NCBI GenBank assembly: GCA_017795085.1
Contig: CP051246.1
Span: 372,001 to 436,000, forward strand
Direction of reading: 5' to 3'
Origin: Salegentibacter sp.
Lineage (GTDB): Bacteria > Bacteroidota > Bacteroidia > Flavobacteriales > Flavobacteriaceae
DNA length: 64,000 bases
Under the pieces are notes generated by a model, which was given only the letters and a program-made list of their open reading frames with translations, made no database searches and was not told the origin of the DNA. Of the stretch, positions 1 through 8,471 are shown in pieces. A program made the translations under genes and the position numbers. Positions within the stretch are counted from its first letter, which is position 1, and each line of letters starts with the position of its first letter.

Positions 1-689
1 TTTTTCCCGAAAGCTTCAGCTAAGCGATGTTGAGCAGCAATTTGTTTTTTAATGGCTTCGTGGGCAAATTTAATAGCCTCGGCCATTTCTTCTTCTGAAA
101 TTTCTTTCATTTCGCCTTCTACCATCATTACAGAGTCTTCAGAAGCACCGATAATCATATCGATATCTGAATCCTGCAATTGGCTGCGGCTTGGGTTAAT
201 TACGAATTCACCGTTAATTCTTCCCACACGGGCTTCAGAAATAGCGGTTTCAAATGGAATGTCAGACAACTGGATAGCAGCAGATGCTGCAAGTCCTGCC
301 AAAGCATCGGGCATTACTTCTTCGTCGTGAGACATTAACTGAATCATTACCTGGGTTTCGGTTTTGTAACCTTCAGGGAAAAGTGGACGTAAAACGCGAT
401 CTACAATACGCATGGTAAGAATCTCTCCGTTGCTTGGGCGAGCTTCTCTTTTAAAGAATCCACCGGGATAACGTCCAGCAGCGGCAAATTTTTCACGATA
501 ATCTACCGTTAATGGAAAGAAATCCATAGTGCTTTCTTTGTAAGAAGACACAACGGTACAAAGCAACATGGCGTTGCCCATTTGTACAACAACCGACCCG
601 TGAGCCTGTTTTGCGAGTTTTCCGGTTTCGATGGAGATTTCTCTTCCGTCTCCAAGATCGATAACCTCTTTAAATGTTTGTGGAATCAT
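1..689 (-). CDS. pnp: Polyribonucleotide nucleotidyltransferase (PNPase), N-terminal part
   Basis: PNPase is a 3'-5' phosphorolytic exoribonuclease that degrades and processes mRNA as a trimer. The first 229 codons are visible, starting [20 protein letters not shown], with the RNase PH core residues typical of the family ([44 protein letters not shown]). The gene runs off the left edge, so the second RNase PH domain and the KH and S1 domains are not seen. It lies 204 bp downstream of rpsO on the same strand, the classic rpsO-pnp order, but a terminator sits between them. No Shine-Dalgarno precedes the ATG. A small hairpin in the leader (about 711-735) could matter for control; that is inference. 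Confidence 0.97.
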   Translation of the reverse strand, partial: MIPQTFKEVIDLGDGREISIETGKLAKQAHGSVVVQMGNAMLLCTVVSSYKESTMDFFPLTVDYREKFAAAGRYPGGFFKREARPSNGEILTMRIVDRVLRPLFPEGYKTETQVMIQLMSHDEEVMPDALAGLAASAAIQLSDIPFETAISEARVGRINGEFVINPSRSQLQDSDIDMIIGASEDSVMMVEGEMKEISEEEMAEAIKFAHEAIKKQIAAQHRLAEAFGK

Positions 690-862
690 AATAATTTTTA
701 ATTCTAGGGCCTGAATAACTTCAGCCAAGCCCTCCTGTTAAACAATGGTCTCTGCCAATACCGGGCAGCCGGGTTGTGTTGTTGTGTGTGTAGTTATGCA
801 GACCAATGAAAAACTACCCTGCGAAGGGTGGACAATTTATACAATCTTTTGGGGATTGCCAT

Positions 863-889
863 AAAAAAAGGGGGCGTGAAAGCCCCCTT
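863..889 (-). terminator. Intrinsic terminator after rpsO
   Basis: On the minus strand a six-pair GC stem (870-875 with 882-887, GGGGGC/GCCCCC) with a six-base loop is followed by a run of seven T (plus-strand A at 863-869). It lies 5 bp past the rpsO stop and would limit read-through into pnp. Confidence 0.9.
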
Positions 890-893
890 GAAA

Positions 894-1163
894 TTATTTT
901 CTTAATCCTAATTCTTTTACGATAGCACGGTACCTCATAATGTCTTTCTTCATTAAGTAGTCTAAAAGACTCCTTCTTTTACCTACCAGCCTAACTAACG
1001 ACCGTTCGGAATTGTAATCCTGACGATTGCTTTTTAAATGTTCGGAAAGGTGTGAAATTCGGTGCGTGAATAACGCGATTTGACCTTCTGCAGAGCCGGT
1101 ATCATTTTTACCTTTACCGTGCTTTTCGAAGATTTCTTCTTTTTTCTCTTTGGTTAAATACAT
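894..1163 (-). CDS. rpsO: 30S ribosomal protein S15
   Basis: uS15 binds the central domain of 16S rRNA early in small-subunit assembly. The 89 residues are the full family length and contain the conserved signature GSAEGQIALFTHRI, LSEHLK and the C-terminal SLVRLVGKRRSLLDYL with the R/K-rich rRNA-binding surface. The ATG at 1163 is the natural start. A TATCTTTG -7 box at 1224-1217 and a small hairpin at 1211-1195 form a short leader that could host S15 autoregulation, which is known in other phyla. The gene is followed by a strong terminator and then by pnp. Confidence 0.97.
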   Translation of the reverse strand: MYLTKEKKEEIFEKHGKGKNDTGSAEGQIALFTHRISHLSEHLKSNRQDYNSERSLVRLVGKRRSLLDYLMKKDIMRYRAIVKELGLRK

Positions 1164-1194
1164 TCCAATATTAATTTTAATGATTTTTATGTAT

Positions 1195-1224
1195 TGACAG
1201 CTTTTCTGTCAGGCGGCAAAGATA
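1195..1224 (-). promoter_or_regulatory. rpsO promoter -7 box and 5' leader hairpin
   Basis: The minus strand holds TATCTTTG (1224-1217), an exact match to the Bacteroidetes -7 consensus TAnnTTTG; no clear TTTG is seen at -33. Just downstream the six-pair inverted repeat CTGACA...TGTCAG (1211-1206 with 1200-1195) would form at the very 5' end of the rpsO mRNA. Confidence 0.5.
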
Positions 1225-1275
1225 CTACTTTCTGACTAATAACCTATTTTAAGCGCTAAAATTATTTTAAAGGAA

Positions 1276-2133
1276 TTATACCCTTACCGGCTGATTTTGA
1301 ATAAGATCAAGATATAGGTTTATCCTCTTTTTAAGCTCAGAACGCTTTACAATGAAATCTAAAAAGCCGTGTTCTTTTAAAAATTCTGCAGTTTGAAAAT
1401 CTTTTGGCAAGTCTTTTCCAGTGGTGTCTTTTACTACCCTTGGACCGGCAAAACCAATAAGCGCACCGGGTTCAGAAATGTTAATGTCGCCAAGCATGGC
1501 AAAAGAAGCCGTGGTCCCTCCTGTTGTCGGGTCGGTACATAAAGAGATATAAGGTATTTTTGCTTCAGCAAGTTGAGCGATTTTTACTGAAGTTTTAGCA
1601 AGTTGCATTAATGAAAGTGCAGCCTCCATCATTCGTGCCCCTCCTGATTTTGAAATAATCATAAGGGGAATATTGTGTTTTAGGGAATAATCAGCAGCAC
1701 GGGCAATTTTTTCTCCAACCACAGAGCCCATAGAACCTCCAATGAAACTGAAATCCATACAGGCAATTACCAAATCTTTGCCTTTTGATTTTCCTACTGC
1801 TGTTCTTACAGCATCTTTAAGTCCGGTTTTATCCTGCGCGGCTTTTAAGCGGTCGGTATATTTTTTGGTATCCTTAAACTCTAAAGGATCTTTAGCGGTC
1901 ATCCCTTTATCCAATTCTTTAAATTCATTATCATCAAAAAGAATCTGGAAATATTCTTTACTGGTAATTCGTACGTGATAACCGTCTTCCGGACTTACAT
2001 AAAAATTGCTTTCTAGCTGTTCGGCATCAACAATTTTTCCTGTAGGGGATTTATACCATAAACCTTTAGGAACATCTTTTTTTTCTTCCGTAGGGGTTTG
2101 TATTCCTTTTTGTGTTCTTTTAAACCAAGCCAT
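1276..2133 (-). CDS. accD: Acetyl-CoA carboxylase carboxyltransferase, beta subunit
   Basis: AccD with AccA transfers the carboxyl group from carboxybiotin to acetyl-CoA, giving malonyl-CoA for fatty acid synthesis. The 285-residue protein has the crotonase-like core: [48 protein letters not shown] and [13 protein letters not shown]. The N-terminal zinc ribbon of E. coli AccD (CxxC...CxxC) is not kept: the aligned positions read K28-SPTG and V46-SPED, and no cysteine occurs before about residue 125. I recall the same loss in other flavobacteria. The gene stands alone on the minus strand behind the fbaA terminator. Confidence 0.95.
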   Translation of the reverse strand: MAWFKRTQKGIQTPTEEKKDVPKGLWYKSPTGKIVDAEQLESNFYVSPEDGYHVRITSKEYFQILFDDNEFKELDKGMTAKDPLEFKDTKKYTDRLKAAQDKTGLKDAVRTAVGKSKGKDLVIACMDFSFIGGSMGSVVGEKIARAADYSLKHNIPLMIISKSGGARMMEAALSLMQLAKTSVKIAQLAEAKIPYISLCTDPTTGGTTASFAMLGDINISEPGALIGFAGPRVVKDTTGKDLPKDFQTAEFLKEHGFLDFIVKRSELKKRINLYLDLIQNQPVRV

Positions 2134-2196
2134 GTGTTTAGGGTTTCAGGGTTTTAATTTTGGAGGGCCAAAATTGATGGATTTATTTAAAATAAA

Positions 2197-2228
2197 AAAA
2201 CAGCTGAAGTTTTTACTTCAGCTGTTTT
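2197..2228 (-). terminator. Intrinsic terminator between fbaA and accD
   Basis: A ten-pair perfect stem (2200-2209 with 2216-2225, ACAGCTGAAG/CTTCAGCTGT) with a six-base loop is flanked by T runs on both sides, so it works best for fbaA on the minus strand. It implies that accD has its own promoter. Confidence 0.85.
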
Positions 2229-2239
2229 CAAGCACAAAT

Positions 2240-3307
2240 TTATAAAGTATCTACGTTGTTCAGGTGTTCAAAAGCCTTTTTAAGTCGGGCTTTAAATGTG
2301 ATTTCACCTTCACGAATCCATTTTCTTGGATCGTAGTATTTTTTGTTGGGTACATCGTCACCTTCAGGATTACCAATTTGAGTAGCTAAATAGTCTTTTT
2401 TGCTTCCCATATAATCACGAATTCCTTCCAGATAAGCATATTGAAGGTCGGTATCAATATTCATTTTTATAACTCCGTATCCAATAGCTTCCCTTATTTC
2501 TTCAACAGTAGAACCGCTTCCACCGTGAAAAACAAAATCGATATGGTTATGCGCTACATTATATTTTTTGCTGATGTATTCCTGAGAATCTTTTAAGATT
2601 TTTGGAGTAAGTTTTACGTTGCCGGGTTTATATACACCGTGCACATTTCCAAAAGCTGCTGCTATAGTAAACTGGTCGCTAACTTTACTTAGTTCTTCGT
2701 AAGCATAAGCAACTTCTTCAGGCTGAGTGTATAGTTTTGAAGCATCAACATCGGTATTGTCAACACCATCTTCTTCCCCGCCGGTAACCCCAAGTTCAAT
2801 TTCAAGGGTCATTCCCATTTTACTCATTCGGGAAAGGTATTTTTTGCAAATCTCAATATTTTCTTCAATAGGCTCTTCCGAAAGGTCTATCATATGAGAA
2901 CTGTAGAGCGGTTTGCCAAATTGTTCGTAGTGTTTTTCACTAGCATCAAGCAAGCCGTCTATCCATGGCAATAATTTTTTTGCACAATGGTCAGTGTGTA
3001 AAATTACAGGCACACCATAAGCTTCAGCCATAGTGTTAATATGCAAAGCGCCGGCAATACCACCTTTAATCGCAGCTTTTTCGCCGTCGTTAGATAATCC
3101 TTTTCCGGCGTTAAATTGCGCACCGCCATTTGAAAATTGAATAATTACCGGTGCATTAACTTCTGCAGCGGTTTCTAAAACAGCATTGATGCTGCTTGAA
3201 CTAATTACGTTTACCGCGGGTAGGGCAAAACCTTTTTCTTTGGCCAGGTTAAATATTTCCTGAACTTCTTTTCCCGTGGCAACGCCTGGTTTAATGTTAT
3301 GACTCAT
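2240..3307 (-). CDS. fbaA: Fructose-bisphosphate aldolase, class II
   Basis: This zinc-dependent aldolase cleaves fructose 1,6-bisphosphate into glyceraldehyde 3-phosphate and dihydroxyacetone phosphate in glycolysis and runs in reverse in gluconeogenesis. The 355-residue length fits the class IIA (E. coli FbaA) type. Visible signatures are HTDHCAKKLLPWIDG (H104-C108, zinc and catalytic Asp region), the glycine-rich EIELGVTGGEEDGVDN, FGNVHGVY, DFVFHGGSGS and KMNIDTDLQ. It lies between tamL and accD on the minus strand and ends in a strong hairpin terminator. Confidence 0.97.
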   Translation of the reverse strand: MSHNIKPGVATGKEVQEIFNLAKEKGFALPAVNVISSSSINAVLETAAEVNAPVIIQFSNGGAQFNAGKGLSNDGEKAAIKGGIAGALHINTMAEAYGVPVILHTDHCAKKLLPWIDGLLDASEKHYEQFGKPLYSSHMIDLSEEPIEENIEICKKYLSRMSKMGMTLEIELGVTGGEEDGVDNTDVDASKLYTQPEEVAYAYEELSKVSDQFTIAAAFGNVHGVYKPGNVKLTPKILKDSQEYISKKYNVAHNHIDFVFHGGSGSTVEEIREAIGYGVIKMNIDTDLQYAYLEGIRDYMGSKKDYLATQIGNPEGDDVPNKKYYDPRKWIREGEITFKARLKKAFEHLNNVDTL

Positions 3308-3427
3308 AATTTAGTTGAATTTGGCTTACAAAAATAAGAAAAATAAACCACCCTAAGGCAAGCATAAAGCTTAGGAATTAGGAAAATATGCGATTAACAA
3401 CAAGATTTAGATTTTGTTGAAAATTAT

Positions 3428-5998
3428 TTAGAAAGGATAGTTAATTCCCACATTATAAACAGCATTGTTGAAATTATAATCTTTAAACCATCTATCTCCG
3501 GGGGTGCGTGCAGGGTCGTAGGTTTTAAAACCAACATCAAAACGCAGTACAAAGAAGTTAAAATCGTAGCGTAATCCGGTACCCGAACCTATTGCAATAT
3601 CTTTTAAGTCGGAAAAAGAGGTGAAAGTGGCTGCGGGGTCTTCAACAATATCAAGTACATTCCAAATATTACCCACATCAATAAAAGCTGCTGAATATAA
3701 GGAACCAAATAAATTGAAGCGGTATTCTAAGTTGAAAGCCAGTTTCATATTTGCTTCGTTAAATTCGTTTCTCCCGCCGGTGCTTCCGGGGCCAAGATCA
3801 TAGGCTTGCCAGGCACGGTTATCATTGGGGCCGCCACCAAAAAAACTTCGGGCAAAAGGAATGCTGTTAGCATTTCCGTATGGAATAGCTATCCCGCCAA
3901 AACCCCTAAAAGCTAAAATATCTTCGCCCCCCATAGGCCAGTGTTTTATGAAATCTAACTCAGTTTTGACGTATTGAGAAAAATTGACTCCTAAAATGTC
4001 ATAATTACCATTTTCATTTTCGGGAAGGTTAAGAAGGTTTGAAGCCAATGAAAGTACGTTTCCGGCAGTTTCCATTTTTAGTCGAAAGCGGGTAAATTCC
4101 TGGTCATAAAGGTTTTCTTTGGTGTTCCAGAGGTAAGTGTAATTAGTTGCAAAAATCAGGTTATTTTCAGTAAGACGGTTTTGGCGTTCCCTTACATAAC
4201 TTGCGACGCGTAGCTGATCATCGGTTAAGCCGGTAGTCGTAGGATTTCCTTCATTGATGTCTGTCAAAAAGTTATTAGCACCATCGGGAATGCTAAGTTG
4301 ATTATTGGCATCTAGATAATTGGGGTTGGTGACTACATTTGGCGATTGTACAATGTCGTTTAATTCATTATAAGAACTCCTATATACATTAAAGTAATTA
4401 TCGGTATTTAAATTTCTTACATATTGAATATCCAAAAGGTTAAGTCGGTTAGAGAGTTGTCTGGAGGCATTCCACCGATATTCAATACCCCCGGAAAGAT
4501 TTCTTTTGTCGAGTCCTATATTATGTTGGGTACTAAGCCCTATATTAATATTAGTAAAGGGAGACATATATTTCGGGATAATTTTTTCAGTATTAAATGG
4601 CAGGAATATGCGCGGAAAAATAAGTTTTAGGTCAGCTCCTACTTCTGAGATGTCAAAAAACCGGTCGTCGTCCCCACTCACAGCGGCATCAGTAGAAGAG
4701 CCAATACTTCCACGGCCTGAAATTTCAAGGTTTTCTGCTCTGCGGAAAATATTTCTGATTAACAAAGAGCCGCCAAAACCAATTCCGAATTCCTGAATAT
4801 TACTTTGGGAAATATCAAAATCAAAACCCACCGAATATTTTTGTTGAGGCGTTAATGCTACATTGGCTATTAAATTAGAACCTGTAGAATCGGCCGGGTC
4901 GGGAACATAACGAATATTTGGATATTTAAAATTCCGGATAGCATTTAAACGATTGTAAGTTCGGGTACGGGAAATATCGCTGTAAGTACTTCCGGGTCTA
5001 ATGAAAACCGCATCGGTTATAGCTTCAGGCTTGTAACGCTGCTCTTCAAAACTATAAATATTATAGCCTTCATATTGAATACTATCGGTTAATTTTTTTC
5101 CACGGTTGGCATATTTATAATCGGTAAAAACATTTACCCTGCTTATTTTATGTATTTTAAACGGAACCCGGTTTGTGGTATCGCTCTCACTTGCAAAAGC
5201 GTTTTTAATAATTATGGTAGTGTTTACTTTCTTGCCGGTATTTACAGTGTCGGCTTCAAAACTAATATATTCCTGATCAAAATTATAAACCCCGTTATTT
5301 CTGAAAACCCGGGTTAATCGGTCACGTTCTTCATTGAAATCCAGGGTGCGGTATTGCTTGCCTTCTTCAATATGTGAATCAACTTTACTGGATTCATAAA
5401 GGGAATCGATAACTTTAGACGAGATACGTTTGTTTAATGAGTCAACATAGTAAGCTTCCCTGGTAGTGACGTGATATTCAACTTTAGCGCGTTTTTTCTT
5501 GTTTTCTGAAGGGATAATTTCATAATCGGTCTCAACATCAAACCAGCCGTGGTTCCAATACCAGGACTGCAGTCTGTTTTTAGATTTTTTAATTTCTTCT
5601 TCACTAACAATTACCGGTTTTTCTCCAGTTTCTTTAATCCACTGATTTAAACTTTTCCTTGAAAATAGAAATTTTTCAAACTGTTTGTGGGACAAGAGTT
5701 TTGTAAGCTTTCTTTTTTTATTAGGCTTGTCTAGATAATTTTTAGTTAAAATGGAATCGATATCCGGCCGGGCCAGGTTGTAAAAATGAAGCCGAAGCGG
5801 AACGCCTAGTAGACTGGTGTTGGGATGTTGATAAAGCTGATTGTAGATACGTGACTCATTTATCTTATCATTGTTAAGATAAATAGTATTATCTGTAAGC
5901 AAAGCCTTATCATCATCCACGCGTTTTACCGCATTACATGAAATAAGAAAAAACAGGGATAACGAAAATATTAATATTTTTGCGGGAAACCGGTCCAA
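3428..5998 (-). CDS. tamL: TamL-type outer membrane lipoprotein (BamA/TamA superfamily)
   Basis: The predicted 856-residue protein starts with a lipoprotein signal (KILIFSLSLFFLISC, acyl-accepting Cys at residue 21), then a periplasmic stretch with POTRA-like segments, and ends in a 16-strand-type barrel region with the Omp85 pattern (RAFFGGGPNDNRAWQAYDLGPGS, LAFNLEYRFNLFG, GTGLRYDFNFFVLRFDVGF) and a terminal NYPF. Bacteroidetes TamL is the lipidated relative of TamA that with TamB serves outer membrane biogenesis. No tamB is seen next to it. The start is a TTG directly after an in-frame TGA; a TATTTTTG -7 box sits about 22 bp upstream, leaving a very short leader. Family assignment is firm, TamL subtype is inference from the lipobox. 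Confidence 0.82.
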   Translation of the reverse strand: MDRFPAKILIFSLSLFFLISCNAVKRVDDDKALLTDNTIYLNNDKINESRIYNQLYQHPNTSLLGVPLRLHFYNLARPDIDSILTKNYLDKPNKKRKLTKLLSHKQFEKFLFSRKSLNQWIKETGEKPVIVSEEEIKKSKNRLQSWYWNHGWFDVETDYEIIPSENKKKRAKVEYHVTTREAYYVDSLNKRISSKVIDSLYESSKVDSHIEEGKQYRTLDFNEERDRLTRVFRNNGVYNFDQEYISFEADTVNTGKKVNTTIIIKNAFASESDTTNRVPFKIHKISRVNVFTDYKYANRGKKLTDSIQYEGYNIYSFEEQRYKPEAITDAVFIRPGSTYSDISRTRTYNRLNAIRNFKYPNIRYVPDPADSTGSNLIANVALTPQQKYSVGFDFDISQSNIQEFGIGFGGSLLIRNIFRRAENLEISGRGSIGSSTDAAVSGDDDRFFDISEVGADLKLIFPRIFLPFNTEKIIPKYMSPFTNINIGLSTQHNIGLDKRNLSGGIEYRWNASRQLSNRLNLLDIQYVRNLNTDNYFNVYRSSYNELNDIVQSPNVVTNPNYLDANNQLSIPDGANNFLTDINEGNPTTTGLTDDQLRVASYVRERQNRLTENNLIFATNYTYLWNTKENLYDQEFTRFRLKMETAGNVLSLASNLLNLPENENGNYDILGVNFSQYVKTELDFIKHWPMGGEDILAFRGFGGIAIPYGNANSIPFARSFFGGGPNDNRAWQAYDLGPGSTGGRNEFNEANMKLAFNLEYRFNLFGSLYSAAFIDVGNIWNVLDIVEDPAATFTSFSDLKDIAIGSGTGLRYDFNFFVLRFDVGFKTYDPARTPGDRWFKDYNFNNAVYNVGINYPF

Positions 5999-6019
5999 TC
6001 AGTCGTTTTTTTAGGAAAT

Positions 6020-6027
6020 CAAAAATA
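6020..6027 (-). promoter_or_regulatory. -7 promoter box of tamL
   Basis: TATTTTTG on the minus strand matches TAnnTTTG exactly. Transcription would start near 6015, about 17 nt before the TTG start codon at 5998. A possible CAAA (TTTG on the minus strand) at 6053-6056 lies a little far for -33. Confidence 0.45.
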
Positions 6028-6037
6028 CATCTTTTGC

Positions 6038-6760
6038 ATGGTTAGTAAAAGCCAAATTAAATTAATAACGAGTCTTGTACAAAAAAAGTACCGCTATAAG
6101 AGCAGACTTTTTATTGTGGAGGGAAAAAAGAGCATCATCGAATTTCTAAATTCAGATTTAAAGCTCGAGAAATTGTACACTACAGTATCGGGTTTTGATG
6201 CGCCTGAAGCCCAAACTGAAATTATTACCGAAACAGAATTAAAAAAAATAAGTCAGTTAAAAACTCCACAAACTGCTTTGGCATTATTTGTTATCCCGGA
6301 GTGTAGAAATACAGATTATTCTGGTTTAATCCTGGCTTTAGACGATGTTCGGGATCCCGGAAATTTAGGTACAATTATCAGGTTATGCGACTGGTTTGGA
6401 ATTGAAACCCTGGTTTGTTCAAAAAATACTGCTGATGCTTATAATCCTAAAGTGGTACAGGCGAGTATGGGGTCTTTGAGTAGGGTGAAAATATTTTATC
6501 GCGATTTAAATGCGTTTATTTCTGAAAATGAATTACCGGTTTTTGGTGCTTTTATGAATGCTGAAAATGTATATCAAACTAAACTTCCCAAAAAGGCCGT
6601 GTTGGTTATGGGCAATGAGGCTAATGGAATTTCCCCAGAAATTTTAGTAAAAATCAATCGGCAAATCAGTATTCCTGCTTTTGGGGTTTCAGGAAAAACT
6701 GAAAGTCTTAATGTGGCCACAGCTACAGCAATCCTGCTTAGTGAATTTCGAAGAAGTTAA
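6038..6760 (+). CDS. SpoU/TrmH-family RNA 2'-O-methyltransferase
   Basis: The protein (240 residues) has the three motifs of the SPOUT knot fold that binds S-adenosylmethionine: RDPGNLGTIIRLCDWFG (motif 1, about residues 107-123), LVMGNEANGIS (motif 2) and PAFGVSGKTESLNVATATA (motif 3). The N-terminal 80 residues form the substrate-binding L30e-like domain (KYRYKSRLFIVEGKKSIIEF). Such enzymes methylate 2'-OH groups in rRNA or tRNA; the exact nucleotide cannot be told from sequence. It is divergent from tamL with only 39 bp between the starts, and convergent with porT, ending 5 bp from it. Confidence 0.93.
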   Translation: MVSKSQIKLITSLVQKKYRYKSRLFIVEGKKSIIEFLNSDLKLEKLYTTVSGFDAPEAQTEIITETELKKISQLKTPQTALALFVIPECRNTDYSGLILALDDVRDPGNLGTIIRLCDWFGIETLVCSKNTADAYNPKVVQASMGSLSRVKIFYRDLNAFISENELPVFGAFMNAENVYQTKLPKKAVLVMGNEANGISPEILVKINRQISIPAFGVSGKTESLNVATATAILLSEFRRS

Positions 6761-6765
6761 CCTAC

Positions 6766-7467
6766 TTATTGAAAAGTGAAGTTTAGAAAAATTCCCCGGG
6801 AAGACATTTTATCGATATTTTGGGTGTAAATACTATTTGGGTTTTCATCCCTAATTAATTCGTCATTAATGGCAAAAACCCCACGAATAGAAGGGGTGAA
6901 TTTGAAATAATAAAGATAAAAGTCAATTCCAAAACCTATTTCATAGTAATAAGAATTGGTGGTCATTCTAAATTGTCCTGCCTCATTATCATCAGGATTG
7001 TCTTCATTACTGGATAGGTTTATGGATGTTGAAAGTCCGCCTACTATAAAAGGTTTGAAATTATTCAACCGATTGGTAGAAAACTTCAGTAAAAGTGGAA
7101 TGTGAACATAAGTGGCATTGACTTCCCGACGGGTGTCAGAATTAGCACTGTCAACTTGAAAGTCGCGGGTGTTAAAAGCCACTCCCGGCTCTAAGCGCAA
7201 ATCAAGGTTATTGTTTAAACGCAAGTTTCCAATAAGTCCTACATTAAAACCTATATTGGTTTCTACAATACGGTCTTTTCCGGTAGTTGGGCTTGGGGGT
7301 TCCTCTCCGTATTTAAATTTAAAATCGTACGAATTAAAACCTAAAAAATATCCCCAAGACCAGCGTTGGCGGTCAAAATTCTCGTTATTGAGTAAGCTTT
7401 CCCCTGAAAATAACTGTGCCTGGGCAATTCCCGAACTCAGTAGAAGAAGAGCAAGGGTGATTTTCAT
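6766..7467 (-). CDS. porT: Type IX secretion system protein PorT
   Basis: PorT is an outer membrane protein needed for type IX secretion and gliding in Bacteroidetes. The 233-residue product has a Sec signal peptide (MKITLALLLLSSGIAQAQ) followed by an eight-strand-like barrel pattern of alternating aromatic and polar residues (RWSWGYFLGFNSYDFKF, NIGFNVGLIGNLRL, YYYEIGFGIDFYLYYFKF, GIFLNFTFQ) with a C-terminal Phe-Gln. The position directly downstream of ubiE on the same strand is the flavobacterial porT context. The gap to ubiE is 139 bp, with no obvious terminator. I am fairly sure of the name; a generic beta-barrel of the PF13568 type is the alternative. Confidence 0.85.
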   Translation of the reverse strand: MKITLALLLLSSGIAQAQLFSGESLLNNENFDRQRWSWGYFLGFNSYDFKFKYGEEPPSPTTGKDRIVETNIGFNVGLIGNLRLNNNLDLRLEPGVAFNTRDFQVDSANSDTRREVNATYVHIPLLLKFSTNRLNNFKPFIVGGLSTSINLSSNEDNPDDNEAGQFRMTTNSYYYEIGFGIDFYLYYFKFTPSIRGVFAINDELIRDENPNSIYTQNIDKMSSRGIFLNFTFQ

Positions 7468-7606
7468 CTGTTTAATTAATTTTTTGCAAAAATCTGGGAA
7501 CTCAATATAAACTTTTAATCATTCGCCTGTGTGACACCATTTTTACGTCCAACCATTTATATGAAAATATTCATATTCTCTTTAGGTTTGATTAGGCTTT
7601 ATACTA

Positions 7607-8335
7607 TTATTTTATACCTTTATAAATAGTCGCAACCCCAAAGGTTTGAGGGCGATGGTCTACATTAATAAACCCGGTTTTCTTTAAAATATTGTTGAAG
7701 GCTTCTCCGTAAGGAAAAGAGGCTGCGCTTTTACTAAGGTAAGAGTAAGCTTCTTTATCTTTGGAAAAAGCCTTTCCTATTAGCGGTAAAATATAGCCCG
7801 AATATAATTTGTAGCCTTGTTTAAAAGGGAATTTTGTGGGAACCGAGGTTTCTAAAACCACAAAAATTCCTCCCGGATTTAAAATCCGGTGAATTTCAGC
7901 AAGCCCCTTTTCTAAATTTTCAAAATTTCTAACTCCAAAAGCTACGGTAATGGCGTCAAAAGAATTATCATCAAAGGGCAAAGCTTCAGAATCGCCCTGA
8001 ATCATTTCTATTCTATCCTGAAGGTTTTTGGCTTCAATCTTTTTTCTGCCTACTTTTAACATGCCTTCCGAAAGGTCTAAGCCTATAATTTTTTTTGCAT
8101 TACTATCGGCCATTTGAATAGCTAAATCGCCGGTTCCCGTAGCAATATCTAATATGCTATCCGGGTTTTTAGCTTTTACCATGGCAATTACTTTCTTTCG
8201 CCATTTTACATCGGTCCCCATAGAAATCACACGATTTAACCCGTCATAATTTCCGGAGATTTTATCGAACATTTGTTCTACCTGTTTTTTCTTATCCAGG
8301 TTGGAATTTCGATATGGAGTTACCTTCTTTGCCAT
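7607..8335 (-). CDS. ubiE: Demethylmenaquinone/ubiquinone C-methyltransferase
   Basis: This enzyme (called MenG in menaquinone-only bacteria) adds the last methyl group to demethylmenaquinone using S-adenosylmethionine. Motifs: [16 protein letters not shown] (SAM site), [29 protein letters not shown] and [14 protein letters not shown] choose the ATG at 8335 (242 residues, MAKKVTPYR...). An in-frame TTG at 8353 would add six residues, but it lies inside the TATCTTTG -7 box, so it cannot be transcribed from that promoter. With menA, menC and menE at 59-64 kb it completes several steps of one pathway, although not linked here. porT follows. Confidence 0.95.
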   Translation of the reverse strand: MAKKVTPYRNSNLDKKKQVEQMFDKISGNYDGLNRVISMGTDVKWRKKVIAMVKAKNPDSILDIATGTGDLAIQMADSNAKKIIGLDLSEGMLKVGRKKIEAKNLQDRIEMIQGDSEALPFDDNSFDAITVAFGVRNFENLEKGLAEIHRILNPGGIFVVLETSVPTKFPFKQGYKLYSGYILPLIGKAFSKDKEAYSYLSKSAASFPYGEAFNNILKKTGFINVDHRPQTFGVATIYKGIK

Positions 8336-8350
8336 TCGGTAATTTTTTGC

Positions 8351-8358
8351 CAAAGATA
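8351..8358 (-). promoter_or_regulatory. -7 promoter box of ubiE
   Basis: TATCTTTG on the minus strand (8358-8351) fits TAnnTTTG. The predicted start of transcription near 8346 leaves only about 11 nt of leader before the ATG at 8335. Confidence 0.5.
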
Positions 8359-8414
8359 AACCTTATGGAGAAACTGCCATGCTCCTTATCTTAAATTGTT
8401 GAACCATGCTTGGT

Positions 8415-8444
8415 TTTGGGATTGTATAAAATAGCTTACCTTTG
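8415..8444 (+). promoter_or_regulatory. Promoter of the trkA-trkH operon
   Basis: TTTG (8415-8418), an 18-nt spacer and TACCTTTG (8437-8444) match the Bacteroidetes housekeeping promoter. It also decides the trkA start: the upstream TTG at 8442 lies within the -7 box, so translation begins at the ATG at 8472. Confidence 0.75.
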
Positions 8445-8471
8445 CTTTCTCTTACAATTTCAAGCTGTTAT

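Noticed and set aside
52..330. Plus-strand frame of 92 codons at the left end
   Set aside because: Lies opposite the pnp coding sequence, which is fully supported by conserved motifs.
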